Source of the DNA: Cryomorphaceae bacterium 1068
GTDB taxonomy: Bacteria > Bacteroidota > Bacteroidia > Flavobacteriales_D > Cryomorphaceae
Direction of reading: 5' to 3'
Assembly (NCBI GenBank): GCA_027214385.1
Contig: JAPVXR010000021.1
Location: forward strand, 1 to 40,791
DNA: 40,791 nucleotides
Part shown: piece by piece, positions 18,984-27,439 of the stretch
Layout: each line of letters begins with the position of its first letter
Numbering within the stretch: the first letter of the stretch is position 1
Position numbers and translations under genes: made by a program
Notes under the pieces: generated by a model
Database searches by the model: none
Told to the model about the DNA's origin: nothing
What the model saw: the letters and a program-made list of their open reading frames with translations, nothing else

Positions 18984-19669
18984 AAAAGCTTTGCAATAGA
19001 TTTAATTTTATTGGTATCAGAGATGGTTTTGAGTCCCATACCAAAGGAGTCTTTTGTCTCTTGGCTGATGTGTGATGTGAAGTGCAAAGCATCCACACCA
19101 ACATTTGCCAGCATCAATGCATTTGTGGCATTCACGCCGCTTCCTGCCATAATCTCCATTCGACCATTTGCCCAGGCCACCAAATCACTTATCAAGTCAA
19201 TCCCATCGATAGCTCTTGGCTTTTGTCCCGAAGTAAGCAATCGGTCAAAGCCCAAATCAATCAGCTTGTTCAGAGATTCCTTCGGGTTTTTTGAAAAATC
19301 GAATGCTCGGTGAAAAGTTGTTTCTAGCCCAAGGATCTTCGCTTCTTTGATTAACTCTGCATTTGCATTGAGGTCAATGGCCTTGTTTTCAGTCAAACAA
19401 CCAAAGACGACTCCGCTAGCTCCTGCATTTGCCAGAAAATCGATATCGTCGAGCATGATTTCGATCTCTCGGGGCGAGTACACAAAATCGCCTTCGCGAT
19501 GCCTCAGCATGGCATGCACTTCAGCTACTTCGGCACATTCGGCAACTAGTCCGATACTCGGAGTCAACCCGCCAACCGAAAGGGCCGAGCAAAGTTCGAC
19601 TCGTTTCGCTCCAAAGCGCCTCGCCAATTCAGCGCCCTTATAAGAATCTATGCAAACTTCTAAAGTCAT
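18980..19669 (-). CDS. cutC: CutC family protein
   Basis: This 229-residue cytoplasmic TIM-barrel protein belongs to the CutC family, with hallmarks MTLEVCIDSYKGA, GAKRVELCSALSVGGLTPS, HAMLRHREGDFVYS, TFHRAFDFS, LLTSGQKP and IMAGSGVNA. The family was named for copper homeostasis in E. coli, but a copper role is disputed and its reaction is unknown. Here it lies between GH20 and GH2 glycosidases with 4-nt overlaps on both sides, which argues for a role connected to glycan breakdown products. Length is slightly under the usual 240-250. Confidence 0.93.
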   Translation of the reverse strand: MTLEVCIDSYKGAELARRFGAKRVELCSALSVGGLTPSIGLVAECAEVAEVHAMLRHREGDFVYSPREIEIMLDDIDFLANAGASGVVFGCLTENKAIDLNANAELIKEAKILGLETTFHRAFDFSKNPKESLNKLIDLGFDRLLTSGQKPRAIDGIDLISDLVAWANGRMEIMAGSGVNATNALMLANVGVDALHFTSHISQETKDSFGMGLKTISDTNKIKSIAKLF

Positions 19670-21903
19670 TCGGCGATAATTTCATCAATAAATATCCACG
19701 CGTCTGATCCTGCAGCTTCATGCCAATCGGGAACAACGCCCAGGTTTTTGGCGGTAAGCCGTATAAAGGTAACCGGTTCAACGGTTTCTACAGTGACGGA
19801 TAAGGGTAGAATGTATTTACCCCGCTTCTTTGGATCATTACCGCTTTTTATGGTCCCCCATGAAATCCAGTTTTTGCCATCAGCGGAAACATCAACGGAC
19901 ATTTCGGTGGGTATGAAAATCCATGAATTGTTGTACTGATAAAAGTGAGCTGTGACGGATGAGACTTCTGTAGGAGCATATAAGCGAACGGTGCATTCCA
20001 AGTCCTTTCCCCAGAAACCTTGCCAGCTGCCGTCACGGAAATTGAGGGTGCCCAATTTGCTGTCCACCAATCCATTTTCGCCGCCTGCGGTATACCATTT
20101 GCTGAATTCCGAGTGGTAAGTCACTTCAGCATTTACCGCCTTGTGTTGCGAAACGGGAACAAAGATTGAGTCGCCGTAAGGCTGATCATTCTTGTAGGGC
20201 TGTATGCCAATGGTGCCTGACTTTTGAATGGGAATGAGGCTAGAGTATTCGGTTTCAGTCGCCTCACAATTGGGACAGTCATAACGGTATTTCAGTGTAA
20301 TAGCCTCGGAATAGGGAATCAGCCTAAGGTAAGCCACGCCTATGTCAAGTTCCATTTCGTGGCTCATGGCAACGGATTCTTTTCCGTATTGCACGTGATA
20401 CATTTCTAAAATGGGGTAATGAGATTGCACCCGTTCGGTAAATTCGGAAAAGTCTCTTTTTGTGGAATCTGACCAAAGAACTTCGGCCATGGCCAGTAAT
20501 CTCGGGAATACTCGGCTGTCGAGCGTTTTTTCATCCGGCACCCGCTCGGTCCACATATTGCACTCTCCGCCGATGATCAGTTCTTGTTCGCTCGAGGTGA
20601 GGCCTTGTGGAATGGGATTGAAGCTATATACCTTCTCCAGGTCTATGGCATCTAAAGCATAATCGAAGTAAGCGTGAGAAGTGGGGGACATGATAGCCTG
20701 ATTGCCGTGCCTTACCGCCTCTACTCCTCCTTCCATCCCACGCCAGGATTGTACGATGGCACCTTCTGCCAATCCACCTTCCAGAATCTCATCCCAGCCG
20801 ATGATCTGCTTGCCGTTCTCCTGCAGAAAGCGTTGGACGCGGCGGATGAAGTAACTCTGCAATTCCGCTTCATCTGCCAGGCCTTCATCTTTAAGCCTTC
20901 GCCGGCACTTGTTGCATTCTGCCCATCTCACCTTGGGTGCTTCGTCGCCACCGATGTGGATGTATTGGGAGGGGAAAAGCTCCATTACCTCAGTCAAGAC
21001 ATCTTCTAAAAAGACGAAAACGCTATCGTTTCCTGCACAGTAGATTTCCTTAAAAACACCCCAATCGTTTGCCACTGCTACCTGATCTCCTTTGCACGAT
21101 AGATGCGGATAGGCTGCAATAGCCGCTTGGGAATGTCCGGGCAGTTCAATTTCGGGAATGACTTCAATATGCCGTGCTGAAGCGTATGCGACTATCTCTT
21201 TGATTTCTTCTTTGGAATAATAGCCACCGTATGTGCTTCCGTCGGGTTCTGTGCGGTAGGCGCCAACCTCTATGAGCTTGGGGTATTTTTCGATGGCAAT
21301 CCTCCAGCCTTGGTCTTCGGTGAGGTGCCAGTGGAGGGTATTCATTTTGTAAAAAGCCAATAGATCAATATACTTCTTGATGACCCCCACTTGGAAGAAG
21401 TGTCGGGAGCAATCGAGTAATAACCCGCGGTGGGCGAACCCCGCCCAATCGTCGATTGTGACGTAAGGTAAGAAGGGTTCATCGTCTATTGTGTTGAGTA
21501 AGATCAGTTGCATGAGCGTGGCCAAGCCACGATGGACTCCTTCTGCGGTATTTGAGGTGAGTGCTACTCCATCTTGGTTTATTACCAAAAGGTACCCTTC
21601 GTTTTGGTAGGAGCGAGTGGTGTCTAAACTGAGGTGAATCCTGAAGGTAGCAGAACCCTCTGATTCGATAAGCCCAACATGGTCTTCGAGAAAAGTAGTC
21701 AGCAAGCGTTGAGCCGATTCCAATTCAATGGGTGCGTTGATTGAAAAGTTTTCTCTTAGGTGGAGCGTACCTTCCGAAGGAATTAGATTTTGGGGCTCTG
21801 GAATAAGGCTGTAGTTGGACTCAGGAGCTGAAGCAGTGGGGGATTCGCTACAGGAGCTTAAAGCCATTACCATGGCAAGGGCAATGTAAAACAGGTTTTT
21901 CAA
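19666..21903 (-). CDS. GH20 beta-N-acetylhexosaminidase lipoprotein
   Basis: This exo-acting hexosaminidase releases terminal GlcNAc or GalNAc by substrate-assisted catalysis. The frame is open to an ATG at 21990, but that ATG lies within the ssb terminator hairpin and the signal begins 29 codons later. I therefore choose the TTG at 21903 (KNLFYIALAMVMALSSC, Cys about 18), giving 745 residues. An N-terminal GH20b domain (about 30-145) precedes the barrel, which contains RGLLLDCSRHFF, HWHLTEDQGWR and IHIGGDEAPK with the catalytic Asp-Glu pair (D320-E321 from TTG). The C-terminus has a beta-sandwich (ITLKYRYDCPN) and an F5/8-type-C-like domain. With cutC and GH2 downstream it suggests degradation of beta-mannose/GlcNAc glycans such as N-glycan cores. 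Confidence 0.93.
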   Translation of the reverse strand: MKNLFYIALAMVMALSSCSESPTASAPESNYSLIPEPQNLIPSEGTLHLRENFSINAPIELESAQRLLTTFLEDHVGLIESEGSATFRIHLSLDTTRSYQNEGYLLVINQDGVALTSNTAEGVHRGLATLMQLILLNTIDDEPFLPYVTIDDWAGFAHRGLLLDCSRHFFQVGVIKKYIDLLAFYKMNTLHWHLTEDQGWRIAIEKYPKLIEVGAYRTEPDGSTYGGYYSKEEIKEIVAYASARHIEVIPEIELPGHSQAAIAAYPHLSCKGDQVAVANDWGVFKEIYCAGNDSVFVFLEDVLTEVMELFPSQYIHIGGDEAPKVRWAECNKCRRRLKDEGLADEAELQSYFIRRVQRFLQENGKQIIGWDEILEGGLAEGAIVQSWRGMEGGVEAVRHGNQAIMSPTSHAYFDYALDAIDLEKVYSFNPIPQGLTSSEQELIIGGECNMWTERVPDEKTLDSRVFPRLLAMAEVLWSDSTKRDFSEFTERVQSHYPILEMYHVQYGKESVAMSHEMELDIGVAYLRLIPYSEAITLKYRYDCPNCEATETEYSSLIPIQKSGTIGIQPYKNDQPYGDSIFVPVSQHKAVNAEVTYHSEFSKWYTAGGENGLVDSKLGTLNFRDGSWQGFWGKDLECTVRLYAPTEVSSVTAHFYQYNNSWIFIPTEMSVDVSADGKNWISWGTIKSGNDPKKRGKYILPLSVTVETVEPVTFIRLTAKNLGVVPDWHEAAGSDAWIFIDEIIAE

Positions 21904-21968
21904 ATCACAGGATCTTCGATTGGAAGTAAACGTACTTAATTGAAGAGGGAATTGAAATGGTTTGTAAT

Positions 21969-22003
21969 GAAAAAGCCCACGGTTTTTCAACAGCGGGCTT
22001 TTT
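21969..22003. terminator. Bidirectional intrinsic terminator after ssb
   Basis: AAAAAGCCC (21970-21978) pairs with GGGCTTTTT (21995-22003), with A- and T-runs at both ends. It separates the minus-strand ssb gene from the GH20-cutC-GH2 unit and contains the upstream ATG candidate of the GH20 frame. Confidence 0.8.
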
Positions 22004-22020
22004 GCTTGGCGATGGGTCGG

Positions 22021-22362
22021 TTAAGCCGATTTCTTTTCGGTCTTGATAAACTCCACGAGTTGAACTTCCGTGGTATACCGTTTCTTGCCGTCTTTGTCTT
22101 CGTAGGAGCGATTGACCAGTTTACCTGTGATGGCCACTTCGTTTCCTTTGCTCAGGAATTTCTCAGTGAGCTCGGCTACTTTCCCCCAGGCTACGAGGGT
22201 GTGCCAGTGGGTATCTTTGACGTAATTGCCTTTAGCGTCTTTGTGACCTGCGTCAGTGGCGAGGCTCATGCGAGCCATTGTTGTTCCGTTATCGAATTTG
22301 CGCATTTCGGGATCCATTCCGAGGCGACCGATGAGTTGAACTCTGTTTACCATGTTTTTCAT
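22021..22362 (-). CDS. ssb: Single-stranded DNA-binding protein, short form
   Basis: This is a 113-residue OB-fold SSB: NRVQLIGRLGMDPEMR, then MARMSLATD, then WHTLVAWGKVAELTEKFLSKGNEVAITGKL, the conserved SSB core. The end (VEFIKTEKKSA) lacks the acidic DDDIPF-type tip through which housekeeping SSB recruits partners, so this is probably an accessory SSB. The start could also be the Met at residue 4. A paralogue lies 100 nt upstream on the same strand. Confidence 0.92.
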   Translation of the reverse strand: MKNMVNRVQLIGRLGMDPEMRKFDNGTTMARMSLATDAGHKDAKGNYVKDTHWHTLVAWGKVAELTEKFLSKGNEVAITGKLVNRSYEDKDGKKRYTTEVQLVEFIKTEKKSA

Positions 22363-22419
22363 TTCTTCAACTTTTAGATTTGTATTAAGTATTAAGTGTT
22401 GAGGTGGGTTTTTTACTTT

Positions 22420-22459
22420 AGCTACGAGCTACGAGCTACGAGCTACGAGCTACGAGCTA
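22420..22459. repeat. Heptamer tandem repeat (AGCTACG)
   Basis: About 5.7 perfect copies of AGCTACG lie between the two ssb genes, directly after the stop of the upstream one. A heptamer microsatellite like this is prone to slippage; no role is evident. Confidence 0.9.
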
Positions 22460-22462
22460 TTC

Positions 22463-22807
22463 TTAGTCACGGTTTTTGCTGCCTAGCATCATAAAATCGT
22501 TCACGTTGATGTCTACAGTGTGGTGACGGTTACCCTCTTTGTCTTCGTATGATCCGGTGATAAGTCTGCCTTCAATGGCTATTTGCTGTCCTTTTTTGAG
22601 GAATTTTTCTGCAAGGTCGGCGTTGCGCTCCCAGGCTACGAGTCGATGCCATTGGGTATTTTCTACTTTCTCTCCTTTGGCGTCGCGGTAGCTCTCGTCT
22701 GTGGCGAGTGAGAGGCGAGCCAATTTTTTACCGTTTTTGGTTTCTTTGATTTCGGGGTCGTTTCCGAGGCGTCCGATGAGTTGAACTTTGTTTACGAGTG
22801 TGTACAT
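22463..22807 (-). CDS. ssb: Single-stranded DNA-binding protein paralogue
   Basis: This 114-residue SSB OB-fold protein (NKVQLIGRLGNDPEIKE, ARLSLATDESYRD, WHRLVAWERNADLAEKFLKKGQQIAIEGRL) is clearly paralogous to the ssb 100 nt downstream. It too lacks an acidic C-terminal tip (ends MLGSKNRD). The pair probably arose by tandem duplication; both may coat ssDNA or act as heterotetramers. They adjoin the left edge of the cassette array, but nothing in the sequence shows a functional link. Confidence 0.92.
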   Translation of the reverse strand: MYTLVNKVQLIGRLGNDPEIKETKNGKKLARLSLATDESYRDAKGEKVENTQWHRLVAWERNADLAEKFLKKGQQIAIEGRLITGSYEDKEGNRHHTVDINVNDFMMLGSKNRD

Positions 22808-22950
22808 GTCTTCTACATTTTAGTGGCCGTTTGTTGCTTTCAGCCTGTGTTAAAAAAGAGTGCTCTTGGGATTTGCGCTGTACCGAGAGCGGTGAACGTC
22901 GATCGACAGGGCAAAGATGTGGGAGGAGAGAAGAAGTATCCGTAGAGTAG

Positions 22951-22986
22951 ACGTTTATATCCGTTTATAAACGTTTACAAACGGAT
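22951..22986. promoter_or_regulatory. 10-bp iterons with a 28-bp near-palindrome
   Basis: Three adjacent decamers, ACGTTTATAT, CCGTTTATAA and ACGTTTACAA, followed by ACGG, repeat at one helical turn. Positions 22959-22986 form a 28-bp palindrome with one mismatched pair, centred on AAACGTTT. It lies in the gap upstream of the ssb pair and left of the first cassette boundary, and looks like a protein-binding site. No partner is known. Confidence 0.55.
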
Positions 22987-23067
22987 AGATCCGCTCTGAA
23001 CGGGAGTTTCAGAAGTTTGTGGAAATCCGTAGATTTTTTTGGGAAAGGCTTTTATTAACTTTATTCC

Positions 23068-23083
23068 AATGTTAGGCACAATT
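23068..23083 (+). other. Left boundary of the cassette array (GTTAGGC)
   Basis: GTTAGGC at 23071-23077 matches the integron R' crossover box (GTTRRRY) and stands 17 nt before the first cassette gene, the same position as at the other cassette junctions. The sequence to its left shows no attC inverted arm, so this may be the insertion point of the first cassette at an attI or a secondary site. No integrase gene lies nearby. Confidence 0.5.
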
Positions 23084-23093
23084 AGAAAAAATA

Positions 23094-23552
23094 ATGGCAT
23101 CGGCATTTTGGACATTGGAAGATGGTAGAGGGTTCGCAAGAAGGTGGACAGGGATGAAAAATATGCTAGAATTGATTTGCGAGGAATTGAAAGATTTAGA
23201 TGGTGCAGAATTATTCTACGACTACTTAAAAGAATTTATCTATCGAGAAGACGAAGGTGACATCTATAATGGATTCGGTGGTTTCATACGGAATGGAGAA
23301 AACATTATGTTCAATTTCGATTTACGAACATTTACTCCTGAGAACAGAAAGTTCTTTTGGGAAGCAGCTCAAAAAGCACTTGCCAAAGTTAAAGTTCAGA
23401 ATGAAGAAAAAAATTGGTGGATTGATTACGCATTAACAACTTTGTTAGACATGCATAAGAGAATCAATAAAGGAGAAGATCCAATGGCACTAAATCATAT
23501 GACAATTGTCAAACCTAAACCAAACGAGAAAGTTGGACCAGGTTGGAAATAA
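23094..23552 (+). CDS. Cassette gene, hypothetical protein
   Basis: This 152-residue soluble protein is not recognised. It is rich in aromatic and charged residues (FWTLEDGRGFARRWTGM, FYDYLKEFIYREDEGDIYNGFGGF, NWWIDYALTTLLDMH), largely helical, and ends in a Pro/Lys tail. It has no signal or membrane segment. It begins 17 nt after the GTTAGGC boundary and ends 9 nt before attC-1, the compact one-gene layout of an integron cassette. Base composition is more AT-rich than the genes to the left. Confidence 0.75.
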   Translation: MASAFWTLEDGRGFARRWTGMKNMLELICEELKDLDGAELFYDYLKEFIYREDEGDIYNGFGGFIRNGENIMFNFDLRTFTPENRKFFWEAAQKALAKVKVQNEEKNWWIDYALTTLLDMHKRINKGEDPMALNHMTIVKPKPNEKVGPGWK

Positions 23553-23561
23553 AAAAACTGT

Positions 23562-23691
23562 GCCTAACAACGCATATAGCTTATGACGGGTGAACGGCTT
23601 CCCGAAAGGTTTTGGCTCCGTTGCCAGCTTTGGTTTTCGTGGACAGGAAAGTGCTTCGAAACCGCCACAAGCCATATGCAAACCGTTGTAC
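23562..23691 (+). other. attC-1, putative cassette recombination site
   Basis: GCCTAAC at the left (23562) and GTTGTAC at the right (23685-23691) frame outer arms that pair: ACAAC-GCATATAGCTTAT on the left with ACAAGCCATATGC-AAAC-CGTTGT on the right. The right arm carries four extra bases, resembling the extrahelical spacer asymmetry of attC. The 130-bp site sits between two cassette genes. Confidence 0.75.
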
Positions 23692-23705
23692 ACTATTAGA
23701 ACTGA

Positions 23706-24425
23706 ATGTTTAACCTATTCAAGAAAAAGAAGAAAATTGGTTGCCCTGTTTGCCACGAGAAGAACACCGTGGGATTTGGAGCCGATTACTTAGAGTCCAA
23801 ATTTGATTCAAGAATTGCAGAGTCAGAAAAAATTGGCAACATTCAGACTTATCAATGCTCAATTTGCAAATCTTCATTTTACAAGGAAGGTGAAATGTTC
23901 CAAAGGTTCGCATATGGACAAATAGAAACACTTCGAGCGTTTTTAAAAAAGGATTTAGTTCTAACAGAAAGGCTAAAATCTGAATTAGACATAATCGGAC
24001 TTACTTCTGATTGGAGTATGAACATGCTTGCGCCAGCTAAAGTGACTTTAACTAATGGAGAAACTTTAGATTTCGCAACTGTTAGAGTTTCAAAGCAACC
24101 TCCAATTGGTTACTATGTTGACCACTTCAAAAGACTCATCTTCATAGACGAAATTGAGAAAATTGAACCAAGCGATTACGGAATTTCAAAAGAAATTAGG
24201 GAAAAATCCAAGGACGCTGAGGAGAGAAGAATGGGGTTTTATCCAATAACCTTAAAAGACAATAGCGGAAAGAAAATAGTCATAAATGGACAAGCCTTGT
24301 TTTTTAAAAATGGTGAGATATCAGGATCTAACCTAAATCTTGACAATGAGTCTTGGAACCATAGAGAAAAGTACATTTATGAAGATAAAATTGACAATCA
24401 AGTATTGGTTGTAGCAAAAAGATAA
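23706..24425 (+). CDS. Cassette gene, zinc-ribbon protein of unknown function
   Basis: This 239-residue protein begins with a lysine-rich segment, MFNLFKKKKKIG. A zinc-ribbon-like pair of Cys motifs follows (CPVC about 13-16 and CSIC about 51-54), which probably binds one Zn. The remainder includes an alpha/beta block (KVTLTNGETLDFATVRVS, PIGYYVDHFKRLIFIDEIEKIEP) with no recognised family. No signal peptide is seen, so it is likely cytoplasmic. It is flanked by attC-1 and attC-2 as a one-gene cassette. Confidence 0.75.
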   Translation: MFNLFKKKKKIGCPVCHEKNTVGFGADYLESKFDSRIAESEKIGNIQTYQCSICKSSFYKEGEMFQRFAYGQIETLRAFLKKDLVLTERLKSELDIIGLTSDWSMNMLAPAKVTLTNGETLDFATVRVSKQPPIGYYVDHFKRLIFIDEIEKIEPSDYGISKEIREKSKDAEERRMGFYPITLKDNSGKKIVINGQALFFKNGEISGSNLNLDNESWNHREKYIYEDKIDNQVLVVAKR

Positions 24426-24431
24426 AAACAG

Positions 24432-24486
24432 TGTACAACACTGTATATAGCGCATTAAAACGCGCCATATACTAACCGTTGTATGC
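24432..24486 (+). other. attC-2, short putative cassette site
   Basis: GTACAAC at the left and GTTGTAT at the right frame a compact hairpin: TACAACACTGTATATAGCGC pairs with CGCGCCATATACTAACCGTTGTA around a 7-nt AT loop, again with a few extra bases on the right arm. At about 55 bp it resembles the minimal attC size. Confidence 0.75.
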
Positions 24487-24616
24487 CATTAAAAAAAACT
24501 GCTGTCAATTAAACCTGTAGATAAATTAATAGTCCAAATAGTATTACTCAAAAAAAAAGCAACTCGACTGAAGGAATTTTAAAAAACTGACGTCTAAATT
24601 AAAAAACTATTAAATA

Positions 24617-26416
24617 ATGAGGTACTATAAACTAATAACCATTATCACATTACTTCTTACGGCAACTTTTACGAATGCACAAGTTACTACTCAATCGGGA
24701 CCAGATGGATTCGTTAAAATAGAAGAAGGCTCTGGCGGATTCAATGCAACTTTAGATCCTGGAGATAGATTTAGTCGTGACCATGATCAAGCTGGAGATA
24801 TTAATGGTGATGGGATAATAGATCTAGTTGTTGGAGCACGTTCTGATGACGATGGAGCAACTGACGCAGGAGCAGTTTACATTCTCTTTATGAATAATGA
24901 TGGTACTGTTCAAAGTAATCAAAAGATTTCTGCAACACAGGGTGGTTTTACAGACACTCTTCTTGCTAATAATTTCTTCGGTTATGGAGTAGCAGGCATA
25001 GGAGATTATGACGGAGATAATATTCCAGACATTGCAGTCTCAGCACCTTCTTCTTCAAATAGTGCTTTTTATATTATACATTTAAATAGTAATGGAACGG
25101 TAAAAGACTATGTTAAAAACTCTACTGTTACTGCTTTTGGTTTATCTGCTATTGGAGATTTGAACAATGATGGTCGTATTGACCTTGTTGCTTGTGACCC
25201 TTCTTCAGATGTTGGCGGAAATAATGTTGGTGCAATAAGTATATTGTTTTTTGACAATAATTCTCAAGTAATTCCTAATCAAACGGTCTTAATAAATCCT
25301 CAAAGTGGCGGATTTGGAAGCGGTCTTTTAGCTGGAGATGAATTTGGAGGAAGAGAAGCGGCAATGTTAGGAGATTTAGATGGTGATGGCACAAAAGAAC
25401 TAGCAGTAGGCGCTTTCAAGTCTGATGGAGGAAAGGGAGCGATATGGATACTATCTTTAAGCAGTACAAATTATAATGTAGTATCTAAACTTAAAATTAC
25501 GGAAGGATTAAATGGCTTCACAGACACTTTAACAACTGGCGCGAACCCGAATGGTTCAGATGGTGCAAATTTTGGTCATGCATTGTCTAAAGTAGGAGAT
25601 TTAAATGGTGATGGTGTTCCAGATTTAATGACTGGAGCAAACCAACAAAACGAAGGTTGGGGATACATTTTGTATTTAAATCAAGATAAAACTGTAAAAA
25701 CATTCACTCGAATTAATAATACTGATGGTGGCTTTGGTTTAGTTTTAAATTCTGAAGAAAGATTTTCTCGGTCTATCTCTTTTATTGGTGACCTTAGAGG
25801 CGATGGAACTATTGCCGTAAACTATGGTGGTGGAGCTGGTGCTGGAAGTTCTGGTATTTTGTATTTGTTATTTTTCAAACCTTGTGATTTTATTCAACAA
25901 GCAGGTTACAATCATTGGAGTGGAGGTACAACTTTGTTTTCAAATTGGGATCATAATTCCCAAATGCTAACCAGTGATTCATTGACATTTGAACAATGTA
26001 CCTTTAAAGCATTTGAAACAGATGCAGCTTATATGACTTATAATTTCAATGATGGCAGATGCATCTGTAAAGATTCCACAGCAATTTTAACAGTCAGTAC
26101 CGAGTTAAGTACCGCATTTTCCAATCAATGTTATAGCGGTTTATTGTCAACTGATTTGATAGAATTGAATGCTGAAAATGAGATGATCATTTATCCAAAC
26201 CCTACAAATGCTGAATTAACAATAAAGACATATCAGACTTCTTTTTCAGAACAAGATAGACTTCAAGTATTTTCTATTGTTGGCAAACAACTTTATTCTT
26301 CAAGTATAAATTCTCAGCAAACTACGGTTGATTTATCCAAATTTCCACAAGGGACTTACATATTAATGACAAGTATAGATGGTATACAAAAAACATTTAA
26401 AATTTTGAAAGAATAA
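24617..26416 (+). CDS. Secreted FG-GAP repeat protein with T9SS sorting domain
   Basis: This 599-residue exported protein has a signal peptide (ends FTNAQ, about 22) and about seven FG-GAP/integrin-alpha-type propeller repeats. Each has a Ca-binding loop such as DINGDGIIDLVVGA, DYDGDNIPDIAVSA, DLDGDGTKELAVGA or DLNGDGVPDLMTGA, mostly preceded by GG[F]xxTL. A Cys-containing module (about 420-520) and a T9SS type A sorting domain (MIIYPNPTNAELTIK to KTFKILKE) complete it. It should be exported and may mediate Ca-dependent adhesion or glycan binding. At 1.8 kb it is large for a cassette, but its 3' end runs directly into an attC half-site split by an IS110 element. Confidence 0.88.
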   Translation: MRYYKLITIITLLLTATFTNAQVTTQSGPDGFVKIEEGSGGFNATLDPGDRFSRDHDQAGDINGDGIIDLVVGARSDDDGATDAGAVYILFMNNDGTVQSNQKISATQGGFTDTLLANNFFGYGVAGIGDYDGDNIPDIAVSAPSSSNSAFYIIHLNSNGTVKDYVKNSTVTAFGLSAIGDLNNDGRIDLVACDPSSDVGGNNVGAISILFFDNNSQVIPNQTVLINPQSGGFGSGLLAGDEFGGREAAMLGDLDGDGTKELAVGAFKSDGGKGAIWILSLSSTNYNVVSKLKITEGLNGFTDTLTTGANPNGSDGANFGHALSKVGDLNGDGVPDLMTGANQQNEGWGYILYLNQDKTVKTFTRINNTDGGFGLVLNSEERFSRSISFIGDLRGDGTIAVNYGGGAGAGSSGILYLLFFKPCDFIQQAGYNHWSGGTTLFSNWDHNSQMLTSDSLTFEQCTFKAFETDAAYMTYNFNDGRCICKDSTAILTVSTELSTAFSNQCYSGLLSTDLIELNAENEMIIYPNPTNAELTIKTYQTSFSEQDRLQVFSIVGKQLYSSSINSQQTTVDLSKFPQGTYILMTSIDGIQKTFKILKE

Positions 26417-26421
26417 AAACG

Positions 26422-26430
26422 GTATACAAC
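26422..26430 (+). other. attC-3, left fragment (interrupted by IS110)
   Basis: GTATACAAC lies 5 nt after the stop codon of the FG-GAP gene, where attC sites start elsewhere in the array, and matches the left box of attC-2. The rest of the site continues beyond the IS110 element at 27649. Confidence 0.6.
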
Positions 26431-26464
26431 AAAGAACTGAGCTGAAATCCAAGCCAAAATCGTT

Positions 26465-27439
26465 CTAAATATTCATTACAGGATTGATTGATTTAAAGTC
26501 TGGATCATATGGGATACCGGTTTTTGCGATTGCCAGCACTTGCTTGAGAAGCTTGTTAGCGACGGCGATCAATGCTAGTTTTGGGCTTTTCCCTTTAGCT
26601 ACCAATCGGTCATAGAGTTGTTTGCAGGATTTATTGTGTTTGTAAGCTGTAAATGAACATAAGAAAAGTAGGTTTCGCACCTCTTTGTTTCCAGACTTAG
26701 AGATCCTGCTTTTTCCTCTTATGGAGGAGCCAGAATGTCTGATCGTTGGTGCAAGACCAAAGAAGCTACTGAGTTGCTTGGCCGATTGAAAGTTTTCAAA
26801 ACCGTTGGTAGCAATAATAAGAGCAATAGCGGTCTTTTTCCCAATACCCGGGATTGAGGTGACAATGGAAAGGAGATCTCCCAATTGTTCTTTCACCAAT
26901 TCTTCGAGTTGTTCGTCAAGCTTCTTCAAATCACGTTTAATCTGATTCAGATGTCGCTTAATTACTTGGAGCGCAGCCTTACTCTCTTTGCTTGTTTTTA
27001 TGCTATGTTGTTGATTTTTGAGAGCTGTTGATTGCTTTACCAGTAGTGCTGACAGTTGCTCTAGCGCCCTGGCTTCAATAATAAAAGCTTCTGGTGGCAA
27101 CCATTCATCAGGGTGATCCCGGTTAGCGTATTGACGGATCATCTGCGCATCCGCCTTATCGGTTTTGGTAATCTTCAATCGCATCTGAGCGAAACGTTTT
27201 ATTGTGAGAGCGTTCACCACCGAAACGGGTACCGCTTGCTCGACTAAAAACAATGCGAGTTTAAGGTGATAGGGACCCGTAGGCTCCATCACTACATGCG
27301 CAAACTCAGGGAGCTGATTGAGAAGGTTCTTAAAGCCCTTAAGGCAATTATTGAACTGATGATGATTGCCATCACGAAAAGAAACATCAAAGGTATCTTT
27401 GGAGATATCGATGCCAATGTATTGTCTATCTTTAATCAT
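26465..27439 (-). CDS. IS110-family transposase
   Basis: This 324-residue DEDD recombinase has an N-terminal RuvC-like domain with D11 (GIDISKDTFD), E52 (MEPTGPY), and D94 and D97 (KTDKADAQM). A helical linker follows (about 120-190), then the Transposase_20 domain with a helix-hairpin-helix (IPGIGKKTA, 196-204). The Ser-rich HSGSSIRGKSRISKSGN block (about 235-251) supplies the nucleophilic Ser. It looks intact from start to stop, so the element may still be active if its ends are intact. Target choice in this family is directed by an element-encoded RNA. Confidence 0.95.
   Translation of the reverse strand: MIKDRQYIGIDISKDTFDVSFRDGNHHQFNNCLKGFKNLLNQLPEFAHVVMEPTGPYHLKLALFLVEQAVPVSVVNALTIKRFAQMRLKITKTDKADAQMIRQYANRDHPDEWLPPEAFIIEARALEQLSALLVKQSTALKNQQHSIKTSKESKAALQVIKRHLNQIKRDLKKLDEQLEELVKEQLGDLLSIVTSIPGIGKKTAIALIIATNGFENFQSAKQLSSFFGLAPTIRHSGSSIRGKSRISKSGNKEVRNLLFLCSFTAYKHNKSCKQLYDRLVAKGKSPKLALIAVANKLLKQVLAIAKTGIPYDPDFKSINPVMNI

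Noticed and set aside
22420-22459. Possible CRISPR-like repeat
   Set aside because: It is a contiguous 7-bp tandem repeat with no spacers and no cas genes nearby.
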